64,000 nucleotides of DNA from Micromonospora cathayae (GCF_028993575.1 NZ_CP118615.1:4121001-4185000); one strand, 5' to 3'. Counted from the stretch's first letter, positions 8,723 through 16,753 are shown. The notes: generated by a model not told the origin, from the sequence alone. Made by a program: numbers and translations.

Positions 8723-9463
8723 GTGAACCTGGAGATGCACGATCCCGCGGTGGAGACTCTGGGCGTGTTGGAGACCGCGGGGCTGCTGCGGGAGTTGACC
8801 GCCGGTCTGCTCGAGGTGACCGACTTCGACGAGGCCCTGACCCGACTGGTCACCATCGCCCGGGACGCGGTGCCGGGGGTGTCCTGGTGCGGGTTCACCG
8901 TGCTGCGGGCCGGTGAACCGGCCGGGGTGGCCGCCTCGGATGCCCGCCTGGCCGAGCTGGACGACCTCGGACACGGCCCGGAGTCGCCGGCGATGAGCGC
9001 GATCCACCGCCGGGAGCTGGTGGTCTCGGCCGACCTGGCGACCGAGCAGCGGTGGCGGTCCTGGACGGACCGGGCCGGCGCGCTCGGCGTACGGGCCGTG
9101 CTGTCCGCCCCGGTGGACGTCGACGAACAGGTCATCGGCGCGCTCAACCTGTACGCCGACACGCCCGACGCGCTGACGGCACGGCGACAGCTCACCGCGA
9201 TGCTGCTCGCCGAGCACGCCGGCCTGCTGCTGGCCGCGGTACGTGGCCGGGCCCGACAGGCCACCCTGGCCGCCGAGATCGACGGATCTCTTCTTCAGGA
9301 GGGTGTGGTCGGACAGGCGATCGGTGTCATCATGACTCAGCGGGGTTGCCCGGCACCGGAAGCGTTACAGGTGCTGCGCAGCGCCGCCACGGCGCTCTCC
9401 ATACCGTTGCGGGAGGTCGCCGAGCGGCTGGTGGTCACCGTCTCCCGGCCCCGGGAGGGTTGA
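8723..9463 (+). CDS. GAF and ANTAR domain-containing regulator
   Basis: 246 aa from GTG 8723, 10 nt after a GGAGG site. The frame is open upstream to 8564, but codon content there looks non-native. A GAF domain spans about residues 15-165 (LLRELTAGLLEVTDFDEALTRL through a VISAP-like core and IGALNLYAD). A C-terminal ANTAR domain of about 55 residues follows (VVGQAIGVIMTQRGCPAPEAL). ANTAR proteins bind paired hexaloop RNA hairpins and prevent termination; the GAF domain would sense a small molecule. No kinase partner is adjacent and I did not identify the RNA target. Confidence 0.88.
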   Translation: MNLEMHDPAVETLGVLETAGLLRELTAGLLEVTDFDEALTRLVTIARDAVPGVSWCGFTVLRAGEPAGVAASDARLAELDDLGHGPESPAMSAIHRRELVVSADLATEQRWRSWTDRAGALGVRAVLSAPVDVDEQVIGALNLYADTPDALTARRQLTAMLLAEHAGLLLAAVRGRARQATLAAEIDGSLLQEGVVGQAIGVIMTQRGCPAPEALQVLRSAATALSIPLREVAERLVVTVSRPREG

Positions 9464-9533
9464 TCGTTTGCCGTGCCGCCCGCCGGGTAGCAGTCCGGGG
9501 GTGAGGAGTTGAGCCGACCCCGGGGGAGGGGAC

Positions 9534-10034
9534 ATGCAGAGCCGACTGCGGGTGCACGGCCATCCGATCCAACCCATGCTGGTGACGTTCCCGTTCGGGC
9601 TGTTCGTCTGCGCGACCCTGTTCGACCTGTTCGACCTCGCCGGCGGTCCGGCCTTCCTCGGTGAGGTCGGCTACTGGACGGCGGTGGCGGGGCTGGTCGC
9701 CGCGGCGCTGGCCGGGATGGCCGGCATGGTGGACCTGTGGGACGTGCCGGCCGGCGCGACCCGGCGTACCGCGATCAGCTTCAACCTGGCCAACGTGCTG
9801 ACGGCGGCGCTGTTCGTGGTGACCTGCCTGGTCCGGGCGGACGCGCCGGGGCGCGGGGCGTCCGGGGCGCTGATCGCCACCGAGCTGATCGCGCTCGCGG
9901 TGGGTGGGTTCGGCGTCTGGCTCGGCACCCACCTGGTCCGGCGGTTCGACCGGAGCCCGGTGGAGCCGGGCAGCCTCGACGCGCTCGGCGGGGTGTCCGG
10001 GTCCACCGTGGACATCGCGCAGCGGCGGGTCTGA
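9534..10034 (+). CDS. DUF2231 four-helix membrane protein
   Basis: 166 aa with ATG 9534 after a GGGGGAGGGG ribosome-binding site. Four hydrophobic segments lie at about residues 15-35, 45-70, 80-100 and 110-135. The N-terminus (RLRVHGHPIQPMLVTFPFGLF) is the DUF2231 signature with its conserved His and Pro residues, which may bind a metal or haem. Function is unknown. It stands between the ANTAR regulator (70 nt upstream) and a methyltransferase gene on the same strand. Confidence 0.8.
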   Translation: MQSRLRVHGHPIQPMLVTFPFGLFVCATLFDLFDLAGGPAFLGEVGYWTAVAGLVAAALAGMAGMVDLWDVPAGATRRTAISFNLANVLTAALFVVTCLVRADAPGRGASGALIATELIALAVGGFGVWLGTHLVRRFDRSPVEPGSLDALGGVSGSTVDIAQRRV

Positions 10035-10085
10035 CCGCCGGTAAACCGGTTGTCGGGGCCGGCCGGGCCCGGTGAGACTGCCCCG

Positions 10086-10847
10086 GTGTCCACACACGAC
10101 GACTTCGACGACCTGGTGGCCGAGGCGGTCGCGGTCCCGGTCCAGGGCTGGGACTTCGCCTGGTTGACGGGCCGGGCCAGCGAGGAACGACCCCCCTGGG
10201 GCTACGCCACGCTGCTGGCCGACCGGATGGCGCGGGCCGACAGCGCGCTGGACATCGACACCGGCGGTGGGGAGGTGCTCGCCGGCATTCCCCGACCGCC
10301 CCGGTCGCTGGTCGCCACCGAGGCGTGGCTGCCGAACGTGCCGGTGGCCCGCCGCAACCTGCGTCGGGTCGGCGCGACCGTGGTGGCCGTCGCCGACCGT
10401 CCACCGCTGCCGTTCCGGGACGCCGCTTTCGACCTGGTGACCAGCCGGCACCCGGTGGACACCTGGTGGCCGGAGATCGCCCGGGTGCTCCGCCCCGGTG
10501 GGCGGTACCTCTCCCAGCAGATCGGCGCCGGTCAGGTGCACGAGCTGGTGGAGGCGATGCTGGGTCCGGTGCCGGTGGGTGCGGAGCGTCGCCCCGAGCG
10601 CCTGGTGGCCGGGGCCGAGGCCGCCGGGTTGACCGTCGTCGACCTGCGGGAGGCCACTTTGCGGACGGTCTTCCACGACATCGCGGCGGTGGTGTGGTTT
10701 CTGCGCAAGGTGGTCTGGACGGTCCCGGACTTCACCGTCGAGCGGTACCGGCCGCAGCTGCGCCGGCTGCACGAGCGGATCGTGGCCGAGGGGCCGTTCG
10801 TCGCGCACGCCCGCCGCTTCCTGATCGAGGCGGTCCGACCGGACTGA
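10086..10847 (+). CDS. Class I SAM-dependent methyltransferase
   Basis: 253 aa from GTG 10086. The glycine-rich AdoMet-binding loop is modified but recognisable (ALDIDTGGGEVLAGI), followed by an acidic second-strand end and the post-motif block FRDAAFDLVTSRHPV and WWPEIARVLRPGGRYL, typical of Methyltransf_11 enzymes. There is no membrane segment. The substrate cannot be deduced. The gene sits alone after DUF2231. The region downstream (10848-11051) carries short degenerate repeats and no ORF. Confidence 0.82.
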   Translation: MSTHDDFDDLVAEAVAVPVQGWDFAWLTGRASEERPPWGYATLLADRMARADSALDIDTGGGEVLAGIPRPPRSLVATEAWLPNVPVARRNLRRVGATVVAVADRPPLPFRDAAFDLVTSRHPVDTWWPEIARVLRPGGRYLSQQIGAGQVHELVEAMLGPVPVGAERRPERLVAGAEAAGLTVVDLREATLRTVFHDIAAVVWFLRKVVWTVPDFTVERYRPQLRRLHERIVAEGPFVAHARRFLIEAVRPD

Positions 10848-10950
10848 CCGTCGGTCCGGCCTTCGGCGCGGCCTGGCCTGTCGGTCCGGCCCGACCGTCG
10901 GCGCGGTCTGGCCTTTGGATCGGTCCGGCCTTTCGACCGGCCCGGCAGGG
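10848..10950. repeat. Degenerate direct repeats based on GTCGGTCCGGCC
   Basis: Between two convergent genes the motif TCGGTCCGGCC occurs three times (near 10851, 10880 and 10919), separated by related GGCGCGGYCTGGCCT blocks. It may serve as an extended terminator region. No coding signal is visible in 10848-11051. Confidence 0.5.
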
Positions 10951-11051
10951 GCTGGCCGCTGGCGCGGCGCTTCCCCGTCCGAGCGGTCGGACCGACCGTC
11001 GCGCCGGCATGACCGGGGCCGCCCGGTGTGACCGGAGCCGGCGGTCGGGGG

Positions 11052-12008
11052 TCACCCGGAGTGGGGGTGGGCCTCGGCGTGGTGGGCGGCGAGCAGGTCG
11101 GCGCCGAAGTCGGCCGACGGGCGACGCAGCACGGTGTGCGCGTGGTTGCCGTCGGCGGCGGTGTTGTCGTACTCGATCAGCAGGTCGTCGCCCTGTACCC
11201 GGTAGTAGTGGCGCTGCCCCGGCCCGGCCGGCCCGGCCCAGGCGAAGTGCAGTTCCCCGCCGGTCAGCCGGTGCGCCTGCCGGGCGGCCAGCTCGGGCGG
11301 GAGCCGGTCGAGGTAGAGGGCGACCACCTGGTCGAGCAGCGCCCGGCCGGTCGGCCCGAGCCGGCTGGCGGGCACGCCGAGCGGGTCGATCCGGCCGGGC
11401 GCGGTGGGCCGGGTGGCGCTGATGATGTCGTCGGGGGCGTGGTCGGCCACCACGGCGGCGGCACGGGCCGCGGGTCCCATCGTGTCCAGCAGCGCGCGGG
11501 CCAGGTCCTCCTCGGCCGCGAGCGGTCGGGAGACGGTCCGCCCGGCGTACCGGACGGCGGCCGGGTTCGCGCCGAGGAAGATCGGGGCGGGGGAGACCTC
11601 GTCGGCCACCACGGTCATGCTGACCGACAGGTGGTGCCCCTCCACCCGCCACGCCCACCGGTCGTCGTGCGCCGGATCACCGAAGACGGCCACCCAGTAG
11701 TCGGCGCTGTGCCGGCCGCGCCGCCAGCCCTCCGCGCGGTCCAGCACCTCCTCCAGCGACATCACCGTCATCGCCTGGGCGTACGCGTGCGGGCTGAGCG
11801 CGGTGGCCAGCAGCCGGTGGGTGGCCTTGCGGCCGGCCCGGTCCAGGTCGGCCAGGCAGACCCCGGCCCGGGGACGCGGCCGGTACTCCAGCCATTGGCG
11901 GGCCTGGTCGTCGAACGGGTGGGCCGCCGCGGCGCGGGCCGGTTCGTCGAGCGTGGTCAGCAGCGTCGTGGCGGCGGCGCGCATCCGTTCCGGCAGGGGA
12001 TCCTCCAT
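11052..12008 (-). CDS. DUF3500 domain-containing protein
   Basis: 318 aa, start ATG 12008. The order of conserved segments (QWLEYRPRPRAGVCL, an MSLEEVLD block, FGDPAHDDRWAWRVEGHHLS and the C-terminal LHFAWAGP, HYYRVQGDDLLIEYDN and HAHTVLRRP) matches the DUF3500 family. No signal peptide or membrane segment is present. The H/W/E-rich segments suggest a metal or small-ligand site, but the function is unknown. The ankyrin-repeat gene ends 7 nt upstream, so the two form an operon. Confidence 0.8.
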   Translation of the reverse strand: MEDPLPERMRAAATTLLTTLDEPARAAAAHPFDDQARQWLEYRPRPRAGVCLADLDRAGRKATHRLLATALSPHAYAQAMTVMSLEEVLDRAEGWRRGRHSADYWVAVFGDPAHDDRWAWRVEGHHLSVSMTVVADEVSPAPIFLGANPAAVRYAGRTVSRPLAAEEDLARALLDTMGPAARAAAVVADHAPDDIISATRPTAPGRIDPLGVPASRLGPTGRALLDQVVALYLDRLPPELAARQAHRLTGGELHFAWAGPAGPGQRHYYRVQGDDLLIEYDNTAADGNHAHTVLRRPSADFGADLLAAHHAEAHPHSG

Positions 12009-12014
12009 GGTGGG

Positions 12015-12407
12015 TCAGTCCTGGCCGAGCAGCGCCAGCATCGGCGCGAGGTCGAAGAACCGGGCGGTCTCCACCGCCGACGGGCTGCCGTGGTCCGGGT
12101 CGGCCCCGGCGGCGAGCAACGCCCGGACGGCCTCGGCGCTGCTGCGGAAGACGGCGGCGGCGAGCGCCGTCTGCCCCCGGTCGTTGGTCCGGCCGTGGTC
12201 GGCGCCCCGGTCCAGCAGCGCGGCCACCGTCTCCGGGTGGGCGTGGTACGCGGCGAGGATGAGCAGGGTGTCGCCCTTGCTGTTGGTCAGGTTGACCGGC
12301 AGGCCGGCGTCGACCTGGGCGGCGAGTTCCCCGGTGGCACCGCCCCGGGCCAGGTCGAACATCCGGTGGGCGAAGGCCAGGGTCGCGTCGTCCAGCTCCT
12401 CGGTCAC
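12015..12407 (-). CDS. Small ankyrin-repeat protein
   Basis: 130 aa, start GTG 12407. About three ankyrin repeats span residues 35-125 (GDTLLILAAYHAHPETVAALLDRGAD and GQTALAAAVFRSSAEAVRALLAAGADPD). These are protein-interaction modules. The gene is operonic with the DUF3500 protein, 6 nt downstream, which may be its binding partner (inference). A TACCCT -10 element 6 nt upstream suggests a leaderless transcript. Confidence 0.87.
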   Translation of the reverse strand: MTEELDDATLAFAHRMFDLARGGATGELAAQVDAGLPVNLTNSKGDTLLILAAYHAHPETVAALLDRGADHGRTNDRGQTALAAAVFRSSAEAVRALLAAGADPDHGSPSAVETARFFDLAPMLALLGQD

Positions 12408-12413
12408 CCGCCC

Positions 12414-12419
12414 AGGGTA
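12414..12419 (-). promoter_or_regulatory. Candidate -10 element (TACCCT), ankyrin/DUF3500 operon
   Basis: On the minus strand TACCCT ends 6 nt before the GTG start of the ankyrin gene, with no ribosome-binding site between. This is a leaderless arrangement. Confidence 0.45.
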
Positions 12420-12466
12420 GCCAGCCCCGGTTGCTAGCCTGCGACGCCACGACGGACGGGAGCACG

Positions 12467-12844
12467 ATGGACGACAGCGTGTACGTGGGCAACGCCGGGC
12501 GTGACGGCGCCGGCAACGGCGGCTGGTTGCTGGGGCACTTCATGGCCGACGGCGACGTGCGGCACAGCACCGACGTGGAGGTGAAGTGGGGGGTGCACGC
12601 GGCGGGGGAGCGGCGCGAGCGGTGGGCGACCGGTGAGCGGCGTACCGCCCTGCTGGTGCTGGTCAGCGGGGCGTTCCGGGTGGAGTTGCCGGACCGTACG
12701 GTGCGGTTGGGCATGTCGGGCGACTACCTGCTCTGGGGTCGTGGCGTGGATCACTCGTGGTACGCCGAGCGGGATTCGGTGCTGGTCACGGTCCGCTGGC
12801 CGTCGGTGCCGGGTTACCGGGTCGGGCCGCCCGTCCGGCCCTGA
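12467..12844 (+). CDS. Cupin-like small protein of unknown function
   Basis: 125 aa from ATG 12467 with GGGAG upstream. The middle and C-terminal parts read like a single cupin barrel: a VEVKWGVHAAGE strand pair, TALLVLVSGAFRVEL, then GDYLLWGRGVDHSWYAERDSV. The H-x3-E/H metal ligands of classical cupins are only partly present. It may bind a small ligand rather than catalyse a reaction. It is divergent from the ankyrin gene with about 60 bp between, so the two promoters face away from each other. Function is not assigned. Confidence 0.7.
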   Translation: MDDSVYVGNAGRDGAGNGGWLLGHFMADGDVRHSTDVEVKWGVHAAGERRERWATGERRTALLVLVSGAFRVELPDRTVRLGMSGDYLLWGRGVDHSWYAERDSVLVTVRWPSVPGYRVGPPVRP

Positions 12845-12884
12845 GCCGACGGACCACGGCCGGTGTCCCAACTTTCGGGAAAGC

Positions 12885-12955
12885 CTACTAACCCGCTAGG
12901 TTTTAACGGTTATTCTGGGTTCGCTTCCGTCGCCCGAGAGTCACGAGGAACCACC
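12885..12955 (+). promoter_or_regulatory. AT-rich promoter/operator region of the cysteine dioxygenase operon
   Basis: This short region is far lower in GC than its neighbours. It contains overlapping inverted half-sites TAACC/GGTT and TAACC/GGTTA and a possible -10 TATTCT at 12911-12916, 40 nt before the start codon. It is a plausible repressor operator for the sulfur operon; the regulator is unknown. Confidence 0.4.
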
Positions 12956-13399
12956 ATGGACCGCCGCACCGAACCGGACCTGCTCGCCGTCGCCCGCCAC
13001 CACGCCGCGTCGCCGCTGCCGATCCGGTTCGATCCCGTGGACCGGTGGTACACCCGGCTCGCGGCCCAGCGCGACCACGAGGTCTGGCTGCTCACCTGGC
13101 TGCCCGGCCAGGGCACCGACCTGCACGACCACGGCGGTTCCGCCGGGGCCTTCCTGGTCGTCTCCGGCACCCTGACCGAGGAGGTCGTCGTCGGTGGGCG
13201 GCTGCGCCCGCACCAGCTCACCCCCGGCCTCGGGCGTAGGTTCGGTGTCCGACACGTGCACCAGGTGACCAACCGGGGAAACCAGCCGGCGGTCAGCGTG
13301 CACGTCTACCGTCCCGCCCTGCACCGGATGACCCGTTACCGCCTCACCGACGGCCTGCTCCAGGTCGCCGAGGTCGCCCACGCCGGCGTGGCCTGGTGA
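12956..13399 (+). CDS. Cysteine dioxygenase family protein
   Basis: 147 aa from ATG 12956, after GAGGAA. It has a cupin fold with the HDHGGSAGAF motif (His57, His59), a GTLTEE segment and the RFGVRHVHQVTN motif supplying the third iron ligand (His102 or His100). These are the 3-His ferrous site residues of type I cysteine dioxygenases, which convert cysteine to cysteine sulfinate. The protein is shorter than mammalian enzymes, as usual in bacteria. A rhodanese gene follows 25 nt downstream, so a role in sulfur or persulfide oxidation is likely. Confidence 0.88.
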   Translation: MDRRTEPDLLAVARHHAASPLPIRFDPVDRWYTRLAAQRDHEVWLLTWLPGQGTDLHDHGGSAGAFLVVSGTLTEEVVVGGRLRPHQLTPGLGRRFGVRHVHQVTNRGNQPAVSVHVYRPALHRMTRYRLTDGLLQVAEVAHAGVAW

Positions 13400-13424
13400 G
13401 GCCCTGATCCACCGGAGGAGCACG

Positions 13425-13916
13425 ATGCACACCACCGACCTCTGTCCCGGCCCCACCGTCACCGCGCCGCCCGGCTCGCGCGGCATCGACGAGATCCTCG
13501 CGGCCGCCCGCGCCCGACTGCACCGGCTCGACCCGGAGCGGGCGCACGTGGCCCACCGGCGGGGCGCGCTGCTGGTCGACATCCGGCCGGCCGCCCAGCG
13601 CGCCGCCCACGGCACCGTCCCCGGTGCGCTGGCCGTCGAGCGCAACGTGCTGGAGTGGCGGTTCGACCCGCGCTGCGCCGCCCGGCTGCCGCAGGCGGTC
13701 GGGTACGACCTCCAGGTGCTGATCCTCTGCCAGGAGGGCTACACCTCGTCGCTCGCCGCGGCCGCGTTGCAGGACATCGGCCTGCACCGGGCCACCGACG
13801 TCATCGGCGGTTTCGCCGCCTGGTCGATCGCCGGGCTACCCACGCTCGGCCCGACCGTCCTGAAGGCACCGGCGCCCACCGTCGCGCCGGTGGCCGTCCG
13901 ACCCACGCCGTACTGA
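13425..13916 (+). CDS. Single-domain rhodanese (sulfurtransferase)
   Basis: 163 aa from ATG 13425 after GGAGGAG. The rhodanese fold is visible: ALLVDIRPAAQRAAHGTVPGAL, then the active-site loop ILCQEGYTSS with catalytic Cys102, then DVIGGFAAW. It transfers sulfane sulfur through a cysteine persulfide. It is the second gene of the cysteine dioxygenase operon (25 nt gap) and is followed 45 nt later by a winged-helix gene. The C-terminal 20 residues are Ala/Pro/Val-rich and probably disordered. Confidence 0.9.
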   Translation: MHTTDLCPGPTVTAPPGSRGIDEILAAARARLHRLDPERAHVAHRRGALLVDIRPAAQRAAHGTVPGALAVERNVLEWRFDPRCAARLPQAVGYDLQVLILCQEGYTSSLAAAALQDIGLHRATDVIGGFAAWSIAGLPTLGPTVLKAPAPTVAPVAVRPTPY

Positions 13917-13961
13917 CCGCCGACCCGGCGCGTCGCGCGGCACCCAGAGCAGGGAGACAGC

Positions 13962-14552
13962 ATGTCCATCTTCGCCACGTCCGCGCGTCCGTACCCGGCG
14001 CCCCGCCTGGTCGCACCGCCGCGACCCCGGGTGGCCCCGGCCCTGACCATCACCGTCGACGTCACCCCCGGCGCGGTGACCCCCCGGCTGGCCCGCCTGG
14101 TCGAACTCCTCAACGAACTGGCCGAGACGGGCGAGGGGGTGCTCCGGGTGCAGGGGCTGGACCGGGTGGCGCTCGCCGAGGCGCCGGTGGAGCCGGCCCG
14201 CCGGGAGCCGGCGCCCGCGCCGACTCCCGTACCCCGTCGACCCGGCCCGCAGACGTTGACCCTCTCGGTCGCCGCCCGGGACGCGCGGTGGGGCTCCCGG
14301 GTCGTCGGTCTGACCCGGATCGAGTTCGACCTGCTGCTCTTCCTGGCCGAGCACCCGCGCCGGGTGTTCACCCGGCGGCAACTGCTCGCCGGGGTGTGGG
14401 GACACGAGCACTCCGTCACCCGGACCGTCGACGTGCACGTGCGCCGGCTCCGGGCCAAGGTCGGCGACACCGTGCCGTTGGTCACCACGGTGCACGGCGT
14501 CGGCTACCGGCTCGCCGACGACGCGCCGGTGGTCATCGACCGGGACCACTGA
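13962..14552 (+). CDS. OmpR-type winged-helix DNA-binding protein without receiver domain (copy 1)
   Basis: 196 aa from ATG 13962. The C-terminal 100 residues are a complete trans_reg_C winged helix: LTRIEFDLLLFLAEHP, VFTRRQLLAGVWG, RTVDVHVRRLRAKVG and the wing VTTVHGVGYRL. In place of a phosphoacceptor receiver, the N-terminus has a short strand-helix segment (ALTITVDVTPGAVTPRLARL) and a Pro-rich linker, so it is not a normal response regulator. A paralogue lies 261 bp downstream. It probably regulates the adjacent cysteine dioxygenase/rhodanese genes (inference). Confidence 0.86.
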   Translation: MSIFATSARPYPAPRLVAPPRPRVAPALTITVDVTPGAVTPRLARLVELLNELAETGEGVLRVQGLDRVALAEAPVEPARREPAPAPTPVPRRPGPQTLTLSVAARDARWGSRVVGLTRIEFDLLLFLAEHPRRVFTRRQLLAGVWGHEHSVTRTVDVHVRRLRAKVGDTVPLVTTVHGVGYRLADDAPVVIDRDH

Positions 14553-14639
14553 TCCTTTCCGGCCGGGAACGGAAGTCTCCCCGGGCACCGTCAGATGGAT
14601 GTGAAAGCCGCAAGGCACCCCCGCATCGGGCCTTCCCGA

Positions 14640-14770
14640 CGCTTCTGCTGTAATCATCTTCGTACGCAGAGCGAGCATTCGGCTCCGATGTGTTCGCCAA
14701 TTGTCACATTCCAGCAACACGGCCGCCCTTGATTCTCGTACTGGTACCGGGAAGCATCGATCGAAGGAGC
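14640..14770. promoter_or_regulatory. Low-GC island between the two winged-helix genes
   Basis: About 130 bp of clearly lower GC than the neighbours, without an ORF, includes a CAATTG palindrome at about 14697-14702 and TGTCACATTCC next to it. It is likely the promoter and operator region of the second winged-helix gene. Confidence 0.4.
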
Positions 14771-14813
14771 GTTCCCGGGCCGTGGGGAGACACTGGACCA
14801 GCCAAGGAGGACC

Positions 14814-15419
14814 ATGTCGGTCAGCCCCGCCTCGTCGCGCGCCGGATGGCATACGTCCCAGCCCGTGGTCCCCGGTCGTCCCCCCGCCGGCCAGCGCCGT
14901 CCGGCCAGCACAGCGGCCCCCGTCCTCACCGTGACCCTGTCCATCCCGCTCGCCTCCGACGAGGCGCTGACCCCGGCGGCCCGCCGACTGCTGGACGCCG
15001 CCCGGGAACTGCTCGAGCGCGGGGAGGGCGTGGTCACCGCCGTGCCCGCGGCGGACCGTCGCCCGGAAGCCGTCCCGTCGGGTCGTACGCCGTCGCGGGC
15101 GGTCGCGCCGACCGTGCCGGCCCTGCACATCCTCGCCGCCTCCCGGTCGGTGCTACGCGACGGCGAGCCGCTGCCGTTGACCCGGCTGGAGTTCGACCTG
15201 CTGCTGCACCTGGTCGCCCACCCGCGCCGGGTCTTCACCCGGCTGCAACTGCTCAACGCCGTCTGGGGGTACGAACACGCCGGGGTGCGGACCGTGGACG
15301 TGCACGTGCGCCGGTTGCGCGGCAAGGTCGGGGTGGACGTCCCGCTGGTCACCACGGTCTACGGTGTCGGCTACCGGCTCGCCGACGACGCCCGGGTAAC
15401 CGTCGACCGGACGGGCTGA
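14814..15419 (+). CDS. OmpR-type winged-helix DNA-binding protein without receiver domain (copy 2)
   Basis: 201 aa from ATG 14814 with an AAGGAGGA ribosome-binding site. It is paralogous to the protein at 13962: the same layout of a VLTVTLSIPL N-terminal segment, Pro/Ala linker, and the winged helix LTRLEFDLLLHLVAHP, VFTRLQLLNAVWG, RTVDVHVRRLRGKVG and TTVYGVGYRL. The DNA-binding domains are nearly the same while the N-terminal sensor-like parts have diverged. This suggests shared or overlapping sites with different inputs, or heterodimers. The gene has its own low-GC upstream region. Confidence 0.86.
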   Translation: MSVSPASSRAGWHTSQPVVPGRPPAGQRRPASTAAPVLTVTLSIPLASDEALTPAARRLLDAARELLERGEGVVTAVPAADRRPEAVPSGRTPSRAVAPTVPALHILAASRSVLRDGEPLPLTRLEFDLLLHLVAHPRRVFTRLQLLNAVWGYEHAGVRTVDVHVRRLRGKVGVDVPLVTTVYGVGYRLADDARVTVDRTG

Positions 15420-15594
15420 CCGCCGCCCGCCGCAACCGTCCGGGCGAAGTGCCGGCGGTGGCCGGGTTCCCGGTTCCGGCCCCATGGCTGCCCCAGCCGG
15501 TCCGCCCGGCCTCGACCGGTGCGTCCGGCACCAGGGGCCTGCCTCGACCGGTCCGTCCGGTCCCGGCGACGGGCCGGTCCGGCACCATGGTCGG

Positions 15595-16230
15595 ATGCGG
15601 ATCCGCCCCATCTCCGTCGAACGGCTCGTCGCCGAGCTGACCGACCGACTGATCGACACCCCGGTCGCCGGACGGCTCCGGGTCGCCCTGGACGGCGCGC
15701 CCGCCGCCGAACCCGACCGGCTCGCCGAGGCGCTGGTCGACCCGCTGCGTGCCGCCGGCCGGGCGGTGCTGCACGTCCGTACCACGGACTTCCTCCGGCC
15801 GGCCTCGATCCGCCTCGAACACGGCCGGACCAACCCCGACGCGTACTACGAGGGCTGGTACGACGAGCAGGGGCTGCGCCGCGAGGTGCTGGACCCGGCC
15901 GGGCCGGCCGGTGGGGGTGACCTGCTGCCGTCGCTCTGGGACGCCCGTACCGACCGGGCCAGCCGGGCCGGCTACGTCCACCTGCCACCCGGCGGCGTGG
16001 TGCTGGTCAGCGGCCCGCTGCTGCTCGGTGGCGCGCTGCCCTTCGACGTCACCGTCCACCTGGCGCTCTCGCCGGCCGCGCTCCGCCGCCGCACCGACCC
16101 CGACCAGGAGTGGACCCTGCCGGCGTTCATCCGGTACGCCGAGGAGGTCGTCCCGGACTCCTTCGCCGACGTGGTGGTCCGGGTCGACGACCCCCGCCAC
16201 CCCGCCCTCGTGGAGTCCTCCGCAGGATGA
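15595..16230 (+). CDS. Uridine kinase-like protein with a degenerate P-loop
   Basis: 211 aa from ATG 15595. The overall layout matches actinobacterial proteins annotated as uridine kinase: an ARDRIDT-like helix, the RVALDG strand, FLRPASIRLEHGRTNPDAYYEGWYD, LPPGGVVLVSGPLLLGG and a basic lid (LRRRTDP). Where family members have a P-loop (GxxxxGKT/S), this protein reads LDGAPAAEPDRLAEAL, with no Lys-Thr/Ser pair. It is therefore unlikely to bind ATP in the normal way and may be a catalytically altered or dead paralogue. An upstream in-frame extension to 15484 lacks a ribosome-binding site. Confidence 0.75.
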   Translation: MRIRPISVERLVAELTDRLIDTPVAGRLRVALDGAPAAEPDRLAEALVDPLRAAGRAVLHVRTTDFLRPASIRLEHGRTNPDAYYEGWYDEQGLRREVLDPAGPAGGGDLLPSLWDARTDRASRAGYVHLPPGGVVLVSGPLLLGGALPFDVTVHLALSPAALRRRTDPDQEWTLPAFIRYAEEVVPDSFADVVVRVDDPRHPALVESSAG

Positions 16231-16354
16231 CGGAAATCCGCGGTTTGATCCACCGCAAGGTTGGGTACTCGGCCGGCTCACAAGCGGACCGTCGCCGGAC
16301 GTGACCGCCGGCGGCTCGGGGTCCTTCCCGATCCCAGAGGAAAGGCAGGCAGCG

Positions 16355-16753
16355 ATGCTCGTCCACGACACGGTCGGAACGGGCCGATCCCCGCAGGACG
16401 TCGACCGGATCCGGCTCTCCCTGCAGGCACGCTACGACGAGCTGTCCGCGGAGTACGAGCAGGCGGTGCTGGACAGCCAGGTGCTGCGGCTGGTGGAGGT
16501 CGGCGACACGGCCGGGGACGACCAGGCCGACAGCGGCACCAAGACCGCGGAACGGGACACCGCGCAGTCCCTGCTGCGCACCATCCTCGACCGGCGGGCC
16601 CAGTTCGAGCACGCGCTGGCCCGGCTGGAGGAGGGCACCTACGGCAACTGCGAGGGCTGCTCCGCGCCGATCCCGGTGGAACGGCTGGAGATCTTCCCCT
16701 CCGCCACCAGCTGCGTCACCTGCAAGCAGAGCCGCGAACGGCGCGCCGCCTGA
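16355..16753 (+). CDS. TraR/DksA-family C4 zinc-finger protein
   Basis: 132 aa from ATG 16355 after GAGGAAAGG. The N-terminal two thirds form a helical coiled coil (residues 15-90). The C-terminus has the DksA/TraR zinc finger, Cys99-x2-Cys102 and Cys120-x2-Cys123, with the segment GTYGNCEGC. Proteins of this family bind RNA polymerase through the secondary channel or act as stand-alone zinc fingers. A perfect 12-bp hairpin follows 17 nt after the stop codon. Confidence 0.9.
   Translation: MLVHDTVGTGRSPQDVDRIRLSLQARYDELSAEYEQAVLDSQVLRLVEVGDTAGDDQADSGTKTAERDTAQSLLRTILDRRAQFEHALARLEEGTYGNCEGCSAPIPVERLEIFPSATSCVTCKQSRERRAA

Noticed and set aside
5737..9264. Minus-strand 1175-aa open frame
   Set aside because: Covers the opposite strand of the ABC exporter end, secA2 and the GAF-ANTAR gene; no recognisable domain.
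11028..12437. Plus-strand 469-aa open frame
   Set aside because: Antisense of DUF3500 and ankyrin genes; Gly/Val/Arg-rich shadow.
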